Positions 1 through 5,816 of a stretch of 5,816 bases of DNA are shown piece after piece. Source of the DNA: CALHAX01 sp038523655 (GTDB lineage: Bacteria > Pseudomonadota > Alphaproteobacteria > Rhizobiales > CALHAX01); NCBI GenBank assembly GCA_038523655.1, contig JBCBJG010000214.1:1-5816 (forward strand), written 5' to 3'. The position numbers and the translations under genes are program-made. Numbering within the stretch: position 1 is the first letter of the stretch; the number at the start of each line of letters is the position of its first letter. The notes beneath the pieces are model-generated. The model was not told where the DNA came from, made no database searches, and was given only the letters and a program-made list of their open reading frames with translations.

Positions 1-621
1 TTCCGGAAACAGCGCCTTGGCCGGCGGTGAACGATGCGCAGGCCCCGGCGGCGTCTTGGCGACAGCCGTCGCGTCGATCGCCTGCATGATCGACGTCTCC
101 ACCCAGCCGCCATGCACATCGCGGCGTGCATCCCGGGAAGATGGCAGTCCGCTGCTCGATGCCTGTTCGAGTGCCACCGGCCATCCAAACTCCTGCCAGT
201 GCACCGCGACCACGAGCATTCCGGTACGGTGCCGCGCCTCCATCGCGGCCGTCCGAGACGGAGCAATATTCCCGCCGTGGGTGGCAAAGAGGACGACCTT
301 CCGCACGCCCTGCGCTGCCAGCCCGCCGAGGACCGTGAGAACCGTCTCAATCCACGACGACGCGGGCTGCGACAGCGTTCCACCATGCCCGGCATGCTCC
401 GGTGACACGCCCAGCCAAAGTATCGGCAAACGCAGAACGTCGATCGAAGCGTCGACCAGCGCAGCCGTCGCATCGAGTAGCCCGTCCGCAATCCGCGCAT
501 CCGTGCCGACGGGCAGATGCGGCCCGTGCGCTTCGATCGCCGCCAGTGGAAGCAGAACAACCGCATCGCCCGCGCGCGCAGCGATGTCATCACCGGTAAG
601 ATCCGCCCACCGTTCCATCAT
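1..621 (-). CDS. Creatininase-family amidohydrolase (3' end cut by window edge)
   Basis: This is the N-terminal 207 residues of a cytoplasmic metal-dependent hydrolase of the creatininase superfamily; the family usually runs about 240-270 residues, so some 40-60 are missing. Family motifs are clear: IEAHGPHLPVGTD at residues 29-41 (E30, H32 and D41 match the metal-ligand positions), SPEHAGHGGTLS at 73-84, the HGGN motif at 115-118, and DVHGGWVETS at 168-177 with its conserved glutamate E175. Members open cyclic amides or hydrolyse C-N bonds (creatinine, formamidopyrimidine, 3-oxo-lactam-like substrates); the substrate here cannot be assigned. True creatininase has HYEN where this protein has HGGN, so it is probably not a creatininase. 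The start is the first of two adjacent ATGs (621, 618), chosen because a GGTGG Shine-Dalgarno lies 8 nt upstream. It is divergent from the SDR gene and co-oriented with the transporter operon. Family call is strong; the exact reaction is unknown. Confidence 0.88.
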   Translation of the reverse strand, partial: MMERWADLTGDDIAARAGDAVVLLPLAAIEAHGPHLPVGTDARIADGLLDATAALVDASIDVLRLPILWLGVSPEHAGHGGTLSQPASSWIETVLTVLGGLAAQGVRKVVLFATHGGNIAPSRTAAMEARHRTGMLVVAVHWQEFGWPVALEQASSSGLPSSRDARRDVHGGWVETSIMQAIDATAVAKTPPGPAHRSPPAKALFPE

Positions 622-749
622 CGCGCTTTCCACCCTCGCGGTGCTTGACCTGTCCTAAGCATCACGCGCTTATCCGCGCATTAGACGCGCGCGTCGATAG
701 CCGCTCGCGCCGCGCTTCACGGCACGCCCGCATGGATGGAGGAAAATAT
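622..749. promoter_or_regulatory. Divergent intergenic region, putative promoters/operator
   Basis: These 128 nt separate two divergent genes and should hold both promoters. On the plus strand TTGACC (645-650) matches a sigma-70 -35 box at five of six positions, but the element 17 nt later (GCTTAT, 668-673) matches the -10 consensus at only three. No convincing minus-strand promoter is visible. A perfect 12-bp palindrome, GACGCGCGCGTC, lies at 684-695. An imperfect dyad, TGCTT-N10-AAGCA (642-661), overlaps the -35 candidate. Both could be operators, but GC-rich palindromes of this size arise by chance. No regulator gene is present in the window. Confidence 0.4.
738..742 (+). promoter_or_regulatory. 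Ribosome binding site of the SDR gene (decides the start)
   Basis: GGAGG lies 7 nt before the ATG at 750. It fixes the SDR start there rather than at the in-frame TTG at 645 or the ATG at 732, neither of which has a comparable site. The protein starting at 750 also has the usual N-terminal length of its family. Confidence 0.85.
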
Positions 750-1502
750 ATGGATGCGCCGATAGGACGCCTCGCCGGCAAGCGGGTGGTCATGACGGCG
801 GCCGGCGCTGGGATTGGCCGCGCCTGCGCGCTCGCCATGGCCCGCGAAGGTGCGGCGGTACTCGCGACCGACATCGACGGCGCAGCACTCGACGCGCTTG
901 CAAAAGCAAATCCGGTGGTCGAAACCGCCGTGCTCGACGTCCGCGATGCCACCGGCATCACAGATCTTGCGAACGCCACCGACACGCCGGACATCCTGTT
1001 CAACTGCTCCGGCTATGTGCACGTCGGCACGGTGCTCGACGTGGACGACGATGCGTTCGACCGCTCGCTCGATATCAATCTGCGCGCGCACATCCGAATG
1101 ATCCGGGCGTTCATGCCGGCAATGCTCGATGCAGGCGGCGGCGCGATCGTGAACATGGCGTCCGTGGCATCGAGCATCAAAGGAAGCCCGAGCCGTTGCG
1201 TCTACAGCGCGACCAAGGGCGCGGTGATCGGACTGACAAAATCGGTTGCCGCGGACTTTATTGCCGACGGCATCCGCTGCAACGCCGTCTGCCCCGGCAC
1301 CATCGACACGCCATCGCTGAACGATCGGATGGCCGCTTTCGATGACCCGGAGGAGGCGCGCAAATTCTTCGTCTCGCGACAACCGGCTGGGCGCTTCGGG
1401 ACACCGGAAGAAGTCGCCGAACTGGTCGTCTATCTCGCAAGTGACGACGCGCGTTTCGTCACCGGCCAGACGTTCATCATCGACGGCGGCTGGGCGCTGT
1501 AA
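750..1502 (+). CDS. NAD-dependent short-chain dehydrogenase, DHRS6/BDH2-like
   Basis: A complete 250-residue classical SDR, a cytoplasmic enzyme that interconverts a hydroxyl and a keto group using a nicotinamide cofactor. Visible elements: the Rossmann glycine motif TAAGAGIG at 16-23; D41 at the end of the second strand, which favours NAD over NADP; the N-S-G-like NCSG at 85-88; N110; the catalytic S138, Y152 and K156; PGT at 182-184; and the C-terminal DGGWAL. It closely resembles human DHRS6 (3-hydroxybutyrate dehydrogenase type 2) across its length, for example in the stretches VASSIKG, CVYSATKGAVIGLTKSVAADF and CPGTIDTPSL. R149, R193 and R210 align with the DHRS6 arginines that bind the substrate carboxylate (R144, R188, R205, from memory), so a hydroxy-acid or keto-acid substrate is likely. 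Bacterial relatives include 2-keto-3-deoxy-L-fuconate dehydrogenases, but no sugar-acid pathway genes are seen here. The start at 750 is supported by a strong Shine-Dalgarno. It converges on the transporter operon. Confidence 0.92.
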   Translation: MDAPIGRLAGKRVVMTAAGAGIGRACALAMAREGAAVLATDIDGAALDALAKANPVVETAVLDVRDATGITDLANATDTPDILFNCSGYVHVGTVLDVDDDAFDRSLDINLRAHIRMIRAFMPAMLDAGGGAIVNMASVASSIKGSPSRCVYSATKGAVIGLTKSVAADFIADGIRCNAVCPGTIDTPSLNDRMAAFDDPEEARKFFVSRQPAGRFGTPEEVAELVVYLASDDARFVTGQTFIIDGGWAL

Positions 1503-1669
1503 CCCGCATGCCTTGTCGTCGCGCTGGCAAACACGACCTCGCTTACCGCGCCTAGTTCACCTCGCCCGACGCAAGGAGCCCAATCGGGCGATCCAAGCGT
1601 TCGGCATTTCCGACCGAGACGAACAAACGGAGCATCTCATCCCCCTCAGGGAGACACAGACGCGGCCCG
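1503..1669. other. Convergent intergenic gap
   Basis: This 167-nt gap lies between the ends of the SDR gene and livF. I see no coding signal in it. Its only notable structure is the hairpin at 1562-1591, listed separately. Confidence 0.6.
1562..1591. terminator. Possible bidirectional terminator hairpin
   Basis: TCGCCCGA (1562-1569) and TCGGGCGA (1584-1591) form a perfect 8-bp stem with a 14-nt loop, midway between two convergent gene ends where a shared terminator is expected. Neither strand has a T-run after the stem, so it is not a canonical rho-independent terminator. It may help rho-dependent ending or protect the 3' ends. Confidence 0.4.
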
Positions 1670-2482
1670 TTAGATCGCGAGATACTCATGGCGCAGCGCT
1701 TCGTCATCAAGCACTTCCTGCGCGCTTCCCACAAAGGCGACCTCACCGGTATCGAGGATCAGTGCCCGGTCTGCCAGCTTCAGCGCGGCCACGGCATTCT
1801 GCTCCACGATAACCGTTGTGATCCCCGCGCTACGCACTTCAAGCAGTGCCTTCTCGATATCGTGGCGCACGACCGGCGCAAGCCCTTCGTACGGCTCATC
1901 GAGCAGCAAGAGTTTAAGGTCCCGCGACAGCGCCCGAGAGATCGCAAGCATCTGCTGTTCGCCGCCCGAAAGCGTGGTGCCTTCCTGGCGACGCCGCTCC
2001 TTGAGCCGCGGAAACAGTGCGAAAATACGCTCGAGTTCCCAACCTGAGCCACCTGAGATCGTCGCGAGCGTAAGATTTTCTTCCACCGTCAGACCGGGAA
2101 TGATGCGACGGTCTTCCGGTACGAGCTGGATGCCGGCATCGGCGGCCTCGTAGGACTTCGCTTCGTGCAGCGCCACCCCACTCATCCAAACTTCGCCGGA
2201 GCGCAACAGCGGTTCGTCGGCCCGCGCGATCGCTCGCAACGTGGAGGTTTTGCCCGCGCCGTTACGCCCGAGCATCGCGAGAATCTCGCCCTCGTTCACG
2301 TCGAACGACACGTCCTGAACGACGTAACTATCCCCGTAGTAGGCGTTGAGCCCACGCACGGCGAAGTAGGTAGAGGCCGGGTCCGCAGCGAGCGCGGCAC
2401 CGTTGGCCGCAACCGGTGCGAGAGGAGGAGACGCGGCCGGCGTGACAGCCGTTTCCGCCGGCATGTCGTTCATGGTTTTCAT
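1670..2482 (-). CDS. livF: Branched-chain-type ABC transporter ATPase, LivF family
   Basis: A 270-residue cytoplasmic ATP-binding subunit of a HAAT-family importer, pairing with LivG beneath the LivH/LivM permeases. Visible elements: Walker A GRNGAGKT at 72-79, Q-loop Q119, signature LSGGEQ at 171-176 and Walker B LLLLDEP at 191-197. The H-loop position reads VEQN (Q228), with glutamine in place of histidine, as is usual for LivF. E. coli LivF is about 237 residues; the excess here is an N-terminal Ala/Pro-rich tail of about 37 residues before the ABC fold, probably disordered. The first ATG (2482) overlaps the livG stop as ATGA, but the AGAGG before it is only 1 nt away. An in-frame ATG at 2473 sits at better spacing from the same AGAGG, so the true start may be three codons later. 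It is the last gene of the operon. The symbol reflects family, not proven leucine transport. Confidence 0.93.
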   Translation of the reverse strand: MKTMNDMPAETAVTPAASPPLAPVAANGAALAADPASTYFAVRGLNAYYGDSYVVQDVSFDVNEGEILAMLGRNGAGKTSTLRAIARADEPLLRSGEVWMSGVALHEAKSYEAADAGIQLVPEDRRIIPGLTVEENLTLATISGGSGWELERIFALFPRLKERRRQEGTTLSGGEQQMLAISRALSRDLKLLLLDEPYEGLAPVVRHDIEKALLEVRSAGITTVIVEQNAVAALKLADRALILDTGEVAFVGSAQEVLDDEALRHEYLAI

Positions 2483-3294
2483 ACCTCTTCTTCCCCGAGA
2501 TAAGCTTCCTTGACCTTCGGATTGTTCTTCACCTCGGCCGGCGTGCCCTGCGCGATGATCCGCCCACCAGCCAGCACGCTGATCCGGTCGGCGAGCGAGA
2601 AGACCACATGCATATCGTGCTCGATGATGACCTTCGTCATCCCGCGTTCCTTGATCTGCTTCAGCAGGTCGATGGTCGCGTTCGTGTCGTGACGCGCCAT
2701 GCCCGCAGTCGGCTCATCGAGGAGCAATAAACGCGGGTGCTGGATAAGCCCCATGGCCAGCTCCAGGCGGCGTTTGTCTCCACGCGACATAGTCGACGCG
2801 AGGTCGGTGAGCTGTGCCTGAAGCCCCACGCTTTTGAGGACCGCCTCGGCTTCGTCCCGTATCGCCGACTCGCGAAACATGATCGAGAACGGATTGAGCA
2901 TGAACTGCCCGTCGCGTGACGAGAGCGCCGGCACCATCACATTCTCGATCACGCTGAGGTCCGGGAACACTTCCGGAGTCTGGAACACCCGGGCGACGCC
3001 GAGCTGATTGATCTCGTGCGGTGTCTTGCCGGTGAGAATTTCTCCGTCGAACGTCACGGCACCGCTGTCGGGTTTCAGCCGTCCGACGCAGACGTTGAGT
3101 AGTGTCGATTTCCCCGCGCCATTCGGCCCGATGATCGCATGCGTCTCGCCCTCCCGCACGTCGAGGTCGACGTCGGAAAGCGCGTGCAACCCGGCGAAGC
3201 TCTTGTGCACGTCGTTAATGTGCAGAACCGTGTTCGGCGTGCCGCGCTCGAAGGTACGCCCGGCCTCGTCCGAGATGGTTTCCTGAACAGCCAT
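2479..3294 (-). CDS. livG: Branched-chain-type ABC transporter ATPase, LivG family
   Basis: A 271-residue cytoplasmic ATPase, partner of LivF. Visible elements: Walker A GPNGAGKST at 56-64, Q-loop Q105, Walker B LLLLDEP at 189-195 with catalytic E194, H-loop H226 in IIEHD, and the C-terminal segment (GTPAEV, then VKEAYLGEE) typical of LivG. The signature motif is unusual: MSRGDKRR at 169-176, where LivG normally reads LSYGxQRR. The essential S-x-G core is kept (S170, G172), so it should still hydrolyse ATP; I believe a known subgroup of these transporters shares this variant. About 20 residues precede the first strand of the fold. The start at 3294 is supported by AGGAG (3301-3305) at 6-nt spacing, which overlaps the livM stop codon. 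The stop overlaps the first livF ATG by 4 nt. The coupling implies LivG and LivF are made in balanced amounts. Confidence 0.93.
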   Translation of the reverse strand: MAVQETISDEAGRTFERGTPNTVLHINDVHKSFAGLHALSDVDLDVREGETHAIIGPNGAGKSTLLNVCVGRLKPDSGAVTFDGEILTGKTPHEINQLGVARVFQTPEVFPDLSVIENVMVPALSSRDGQFMLNPFSIMFRESAIRDEAEAVLKSVGLQAQLTDLASTMSRGDKRRLELAMGLIQHPRLLLLDEPTAGMARHDTNATIDLLKQIKERGMTKVIIEHDMHVVFSLADRISVLAGGRIIAQGTPAEVKNNPKVKEAYLGEEEV

Positions 3295-3303
3295 AAGCGT
3301 CTC

Positions 3304-4527
3304 CTATTCCGCCGGGGCGGCAACAGCACCGCGCGGCTCATCATCGCGACGATCACCCTTGCCGGCGAACATCTGCCCGACCCGTGAGATGCCCTGCATC
3401 AGACCACCGGGGAGGAAAATCACGATCAGCATGAACAACAGGCCGAGCGTCAGATGCCAGCCCTTGCCGACGAACGGATAGATGACCGCAACCACCGCAT
3501 CCGAGAGCCCGTCCGGCAGCCACGAGAACCAACCCTCGAGGATCTTCGAATTGATCTTGGAGAGGATATTTTCCATGTACTTGATTAGTCCGGCGCCGAG
3601 CACCGGCCCGATCAGCGTGCCGACCCCACCGAGGATCGTCATCAGCACGACCTCACCGGACGCCGTCCAGAACATCCGCTCGGCACCGACCTGGGTGTCC
3701 ATCGCGACCATCAGCCCGCCGGCGAGCCCGGCATACATGCCCGAGATCACGAACGCGGCGAGCGTATATGGCCGGGTGCTGATCCCGGTGTAGCCCAGAC
3801 GGTTCTGATTGGACTTCACGGCCCGCAGCATAAGACCGAACGGTGAGCGGAAAATTCTGATCGCGATGTAAAAGCTGACGAGCATGAGCAAGGCGGCCAC
3901 ATAGTAGCCGACGTTGAACGTGAACTCCCAGCCGCCGACCTGCACGATGTGCGTCGCCGTCATATCGAACCCGAATAGGTTTGCCTTCGGCAATTCGCCT
4001 GGCCCCAGCGCGGTATCGAGCACCCGCGCGTCGGTCGTCTTCGGCTGCAGACCCGTCTCACCGCCCGTGAGGTTGATGCCGAGCCAGCGCCCGATCAGAT
4101 CAGAGTACGCGACCGCGTAGAGCATTTGTGCGAACGCGAGCGTCAGGATCGAGAAATAAATTCCCGATCGACGAAGCGCGATAAAACCGACGACGAGGCT
4201 GAAGATACCCGCAAGCACGATCGAGAACAGAACGGCCGGGACAATATTCATCGTCAGCAGCTTCATCATCCAGATCGCGGCATAGGAGCCGACACCCAGA
4301 AACGCGGCATGCCCAAACGACAGGTACCCGGTGAGCCCGAAGAGGATGTTGAACCCGATCGCGAAGATCCCGAAGATCACAAAGCGCTGCATGAGGTCCG
4401 GATAGCCCGCATTGAACTGCGCGAGACCGCTGTCGACCGGGAACGGATTGAGGAAGAATGGCGCGAGGATCGTAATGACGGCCACCAGCAAAAGCAGGCG
4501 GATGTCACCCTGGTTGAGACCGAGCAT
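3304..4527 (-). CDS. livM: Branched-chain-type ABC transporter permease, LivM family
   Basis: A 407-residue inner-membrane permease that forms the translocation path with LivH. Hydrophobic segments lie near residues 9-28, 47-66, 68-90, 95-118, 121-142, 206-226, 253-276, 290-315, 340-353 and 357-377. Family motifs: GYLSFGHAAFLGVGSYAA at 67-84, SGIYFSILTLAFAQ at 121-134, TGGETGL at 154-160, the coupling-loop region RAVKSNQNRLGYTGI at 235-249, and LGGVGTLIGPVLGA at 299-312. A hydrophilic stretch at about 150-205 and a loop at 322-340 make the protein longer than the core fold requires. The C-terminus (388-407) is a charged then Ala/Pro-rich cytoplasmic tail. The start is 3 nt after the livH stop; its GGAGG lies inside the last livH codons at 8-nt spacing, indicating translational coupling. 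The solute cannot be deduced from this subunit. Confidence 0.93.
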   Translation of the reverse strand: MLGLNQGDIRLLLLVAVITILAPFFLNPFPVDSGLAQFNAGYPDLMQRFVIFGIFAIGFNILFGLTGYLSFGHAAFLGVGSYAAIWMMKLLTMNIVPAVLFSIVLAGIFSLVVGFIALRRSGIYFSILTLAFAQMLYAVAYSDLIGRWLGINLTGGETGLQPKTTDARVLDTALGPGELPKANLFGFDMTATHIVQVGGWEFTFNVGYYVAALLMLVSFYIAIRIFRSPFGLMLRAVKSNQNRLGYTGISTRPYTLAAFVISGMYAGLAGGLMVAMDTQVGAERMFWTASGEVVLMTILGGVGTLIGPVLGAGLIKYMENILSKINSKILEGWFSWLPDGLSDAVVAVIYPFVGKGWHLTLGLLFMLIVIFLPGGLMQGISRVGQMFAGKGDRRDDEPRGAVAAPAE

Positions 4528-4530
4528 AGC

Positions 4531-5562
4531 TTAATCCTCCATCACACCGGCGCGTCCCATCAACCCGCGCGGGCGGGTGAGCAGGACGATGATCGCCACA
4601 AGGTACAGGATGATCTGATTGATACCGGGCAGCCATTCGAGAACCGCGCCCATCGACGCGAAACTCTCGAGCACCCCGAGCAGGAAACCGGCAAGCACCG
4701 CGCCGCCGAGCGACCCCATTCCGCCGACCACGACGACCACGAAACTAAGCACGAGGAAATCCATCCCCATGTGATAGTTCGGTGAATTGATCGGCGTGTA
4801 CATGACCCCGGCGAGCCCGGCGACGGCAGCCGCCAGCCCGAACATGATCGTAAATCGCTTGTCGATGTTGATCCCAAGCAAACCAACCGTCTCGCGGTCC
4901 GCCATGCCTGCCCGCACGACCATCCCGAAAGTCGTGAATTGCAGGAAGGCGAACACCGCGCCGATGATCACCCCGGCGAAGACGAAGTACAGCAGTCGCC
5001 AGTAGGGATAGATAATCGTGTTCTCGGCAAACCCGAGCATCGCGCCGAAGTCGAACGACCCCGCGAATGCGACCGGCGCCGGCGTCGGGATCGGGTTGGC
5101 CCCGTAAAAATACTTGATGATTTCCTGCAGAACGATCGCGAGTCCGAACGTGACGAGAATCTGATCTGCGTGCGGGCGCTTGTAGAAGTGGCGGATTAAC
5201 CCGCGCTCCATCACCACGCCCACGAGCATCATGACGGGGATCGCGAAGAGGATCGATATCGGCACCGACCAGTCGATGATCGCCTGCGCCGTCGCCTGCC
5301 CGAAGAAGTCTTGCAAATACGGGACGTCGACCTTGAGCGGATTGCCAAGGAAGTCCGTCCTGGTCTCATCGATGACTGTCCGCGAAAGCGTGAGCAGCCG
5401 GCTGAGCGTGACCGCGCAGAATGCGCCGATCATGAAGAGTGCGCCGTGCGCAAAGTTGACGACGCCGAGCGTCCCGAAAATGAGCGTGAGCCCGAGCGCG
5501 ATCAGCGCATAGGCGGAGCCCTTATCGAGGCCGTTCAGAACCTGAAGAACGATGGCTTCCAT
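4531..5562 (-). CDS. livH: Branched-chain-type ABC transporter permease, LivH family
   Basis: A 343-residue inner-membrane permease, partner of LivM. Family motifs: NGLDKGSAYALIALGLTLIFG at the N-terminus, GVVNFAHGALFMIGAF at 33-48, LVTFGLAIVLQEI at 136-148, the ATPase-coupling segment VVRAGMADRETVGLLGINI at 215-233, and VGGMGSLGGAVLAGFLLGVLES around 279-300, ending in LLTRPRGL. E. coli LivH is about 308 residues; the excess is largely a polar insertion at about 56-96 (with TVIDETRTD and VDVPYLQDFFGQ), probably a periplasmic loop after the second membrane segment. The start at 5562 has GGGGA (5571-5575) 8 nt upstream. It is the first gene after the binding-protein terminator and probably shares its promoter by read-through. 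Urea-type UrtB is an alternative, but nothing seen favours urea. Confidence 0.93.
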   Translation of the reverse strand: MEAIVLQVLNGLDKGSAYALIALGLTLIFGTLGVVNFAHGALFMIGAFCAVTLSRLLTLSRTVIDETRTDFLGNPLKVDVPYLQDFFGQATAQAIIDWSVPISILFAIPVMMLVGVVMERGLIRHFYKRPHADQILVTFGLAIVLQEIIKYFYGANPIPTPAPVAFAGSFDFGAMLGFAENTIIYPYWRLLYFVFAGVIIGAVFAFLQFTTFGMVVRAGMADRETVGLLGINIDKRFTIMFGLAAAVAGLAGVMYTPINSPNYHMGMDFLVLSFVVVVVGGMGSLGGAVLAGFLLGVLESFASMGAVLEWLPGINQIILYLVAIIVLLTRPRGLMGRAGVMED

Positions 5563-5690
5563 TTACGTAATCCCCGTCGCTCCCCCGCCAGCCGTCCCGT
5601 TCTCGGGACCTCGGCTTCGGGGTGCGTCGTCGCACAAGCGGATGAAAACGGGGCGGCCCTCCCTGACCGCCCCGCCAGGTCCTCAGGCGA
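5563..5690. promoter_or_regulatory. Binding protein/livH intergenic region with tandem hairpins
   Basis: These 128 nt follow the binding-protein stop codon and contain, in transcript order, the terminator at 5645-5674, a 5-bp hairpin (GTGCG/CGCAC, 5622-5635) and a 6-bp hairpin (GTCCCG/CGGGAC with a 4-nt loop, 5594-5609), then the livH Shine-Dalgarno. Such a gap in an otherwise compressed operon suggests partial termination and 3'-end protection, giving more binding protein than permease. I see no separate livH promoter. Confidence 0.6.
5645..5674 (-). terminator. Rho-independent terminator/attenuator after the binding-protein gene
   Basis: On the minus strand CGGGGCGG (5674-5667) and CCGCCCCG (5656-5649) form a perfect 8-bp GC stem with a 10-nt loop, followed at once by TTTT (5648-5645). 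It begins about 17 nt after the binding-protein stop codon. The short T-run suggests incomplete termination, so some transcripts should continue into livH. Confidence 0.78.
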
Positions 5691-5816
5691 TCAGGCGCCC
5701 GGGTTGCACTTGCCAATGGCAACCGCGTTACCTTCGCCGTCCCGCATCTGCGGGTGGTCCGGTGCGTAGGTCACCTTGTCGACCGGCGTGACTTCGACGA
5801 CTTCGAGAAGGTCGAA
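5691..5816 (-). CDS. ABC transporter substrate-binding protein, C-terminal fragment
   Basis: Only the last 41 residues and the stop lie in the window; the 5' part is beyond the right edge. The visible tail runs FDLLEVVEVTPVDKVTYAP, then DHPQMRDGEG, ending KCNPGA. This resembles the C-terminus of periplasmic LivJ/LivK-like (peripheral binding protein type I) receptors of about 380-420 residues. Its position just upstream of livH, on the same strand, supports the assignment. The ligand pocket and signal peptide are not visible, so ligand specificity is open. A strong terminator follows the stop, as expected for a receptor made in excess over its membrane partners. Confidence 0.78.
   Translation of the reverse strand, partial: FDLLEVVEVTPVDKVTYAPDHPQMRDGEGNAVAIGKCNPGA

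Noticed and set aside
17..658. Open frame of 213 codons on the plus strand
   Set aside because: It lies opposite the creatininase-family gene, whose minus-strand product carries clear family motifs. The plus-strand product is low-complexity Ser/Arg/Ala-rich with no recognisable domain, as expected for a GC-rich shadow.
645..749. Upstream TTG start adding 35 residues to the SDR
   Set aside because: The added residues are Arg/His-rich, unlike SDR N-termini, there is no good ribosome binding site for the TTG, and the ATG at 750 has GGAGG at ideal spacing.
717..1382. Open frame of 221 codons on the minus strand
   Set aside because: It is antisense to the SDR gene, which has full catalytic motifs and a strong ribosome binding site. 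The antisense product resembles no family.
4126..4785. Open frame of 219 codons on the plus strand, rich in Asp/Glu/Arg/His
   Set aside because: It is antisense across livM and livH. Its charged composition is what results from reading the complement of codons for hydrophobic membrane segments.
1670..5816. Assignment of the transporter as a urea (Urt) system
   Set aside because: The gene order is shared by Urt and Liv systems. LivF shows the typical VEQN H-loop, no urease genes are visible, and the binding-protein pocket is outside the window, so a urea call has no support here.

Overview
The window is high-GC (roughly 60%), tightly packed bacterial DNA. It carries a five-gene branched-chain-type ABC importer operon on the minus strand and two metabolic genes next to it. 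Gene density, GC-rich third positions and the protein types suggest a proteobacterium, most likely a Burkholderia/Paraburkholderia-like betaproteobacterium. That placement is an impression from the sequence, and an alphaproteobacterium is not excluded.

Layout from left to right. At 1-621 (minus) is the N-terminal 207 residues of a creatininase-family metal-dependent amidohydrolase, cut by the left edge. A 128-nt divergent intergenic region follows, with two small palindromes and a weak promoter candidate. At 750-1502 (plus) is a complete short-chain dehydrogenase of the DHRS6/BDH2 or 2-keto-3-deoxy-L-fuconate dehydrogenase type. A 167-nt convergent gap with one GC-rich hairpin separates it from the transporter. 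Reading leftwards from the right edge, the transporter is: the C-terminal 41 residues of a periplasmic binding protein (5691-5816), a 128-nt gap with a rho-independent terminator and two further hairpins, a LivH-type permease (4531-5562), a LivM-type permease (3304-4527), a LivG-type ATPase (2479-3294) and a LivF-type ATPase (1670-2482). The four membrane and ATPase genes are spaced -4 to +9 nt apart, with Shine-Dalgarno sequences embedded in the ends of upstream genes, so they look translationally coupled.

The binding protein would capture a small solute in the periplasm, LivH/LivM would form the channel, and LivG/LivF would power import. The solute cannot be read from this window because most of the binding protein is missing. 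The flanking enzymes suggest a hypothesis only: an imported amide, lactam or lactone is opened by the creatininase-like hydrolase, and a hydroxy-acid product is oxidised by the SDR, which keeps the three arginines that bind the substrate carboxylate in DHRS6. I see no mobile element, CRISPR array, tRNA or rRNA. I find no clearly novel system. The points most worth a second look are the hydrolase-SDR-transporter combination, the terminator/hairpin string after the binding-protein gene, and the atypical LivG signature motif.
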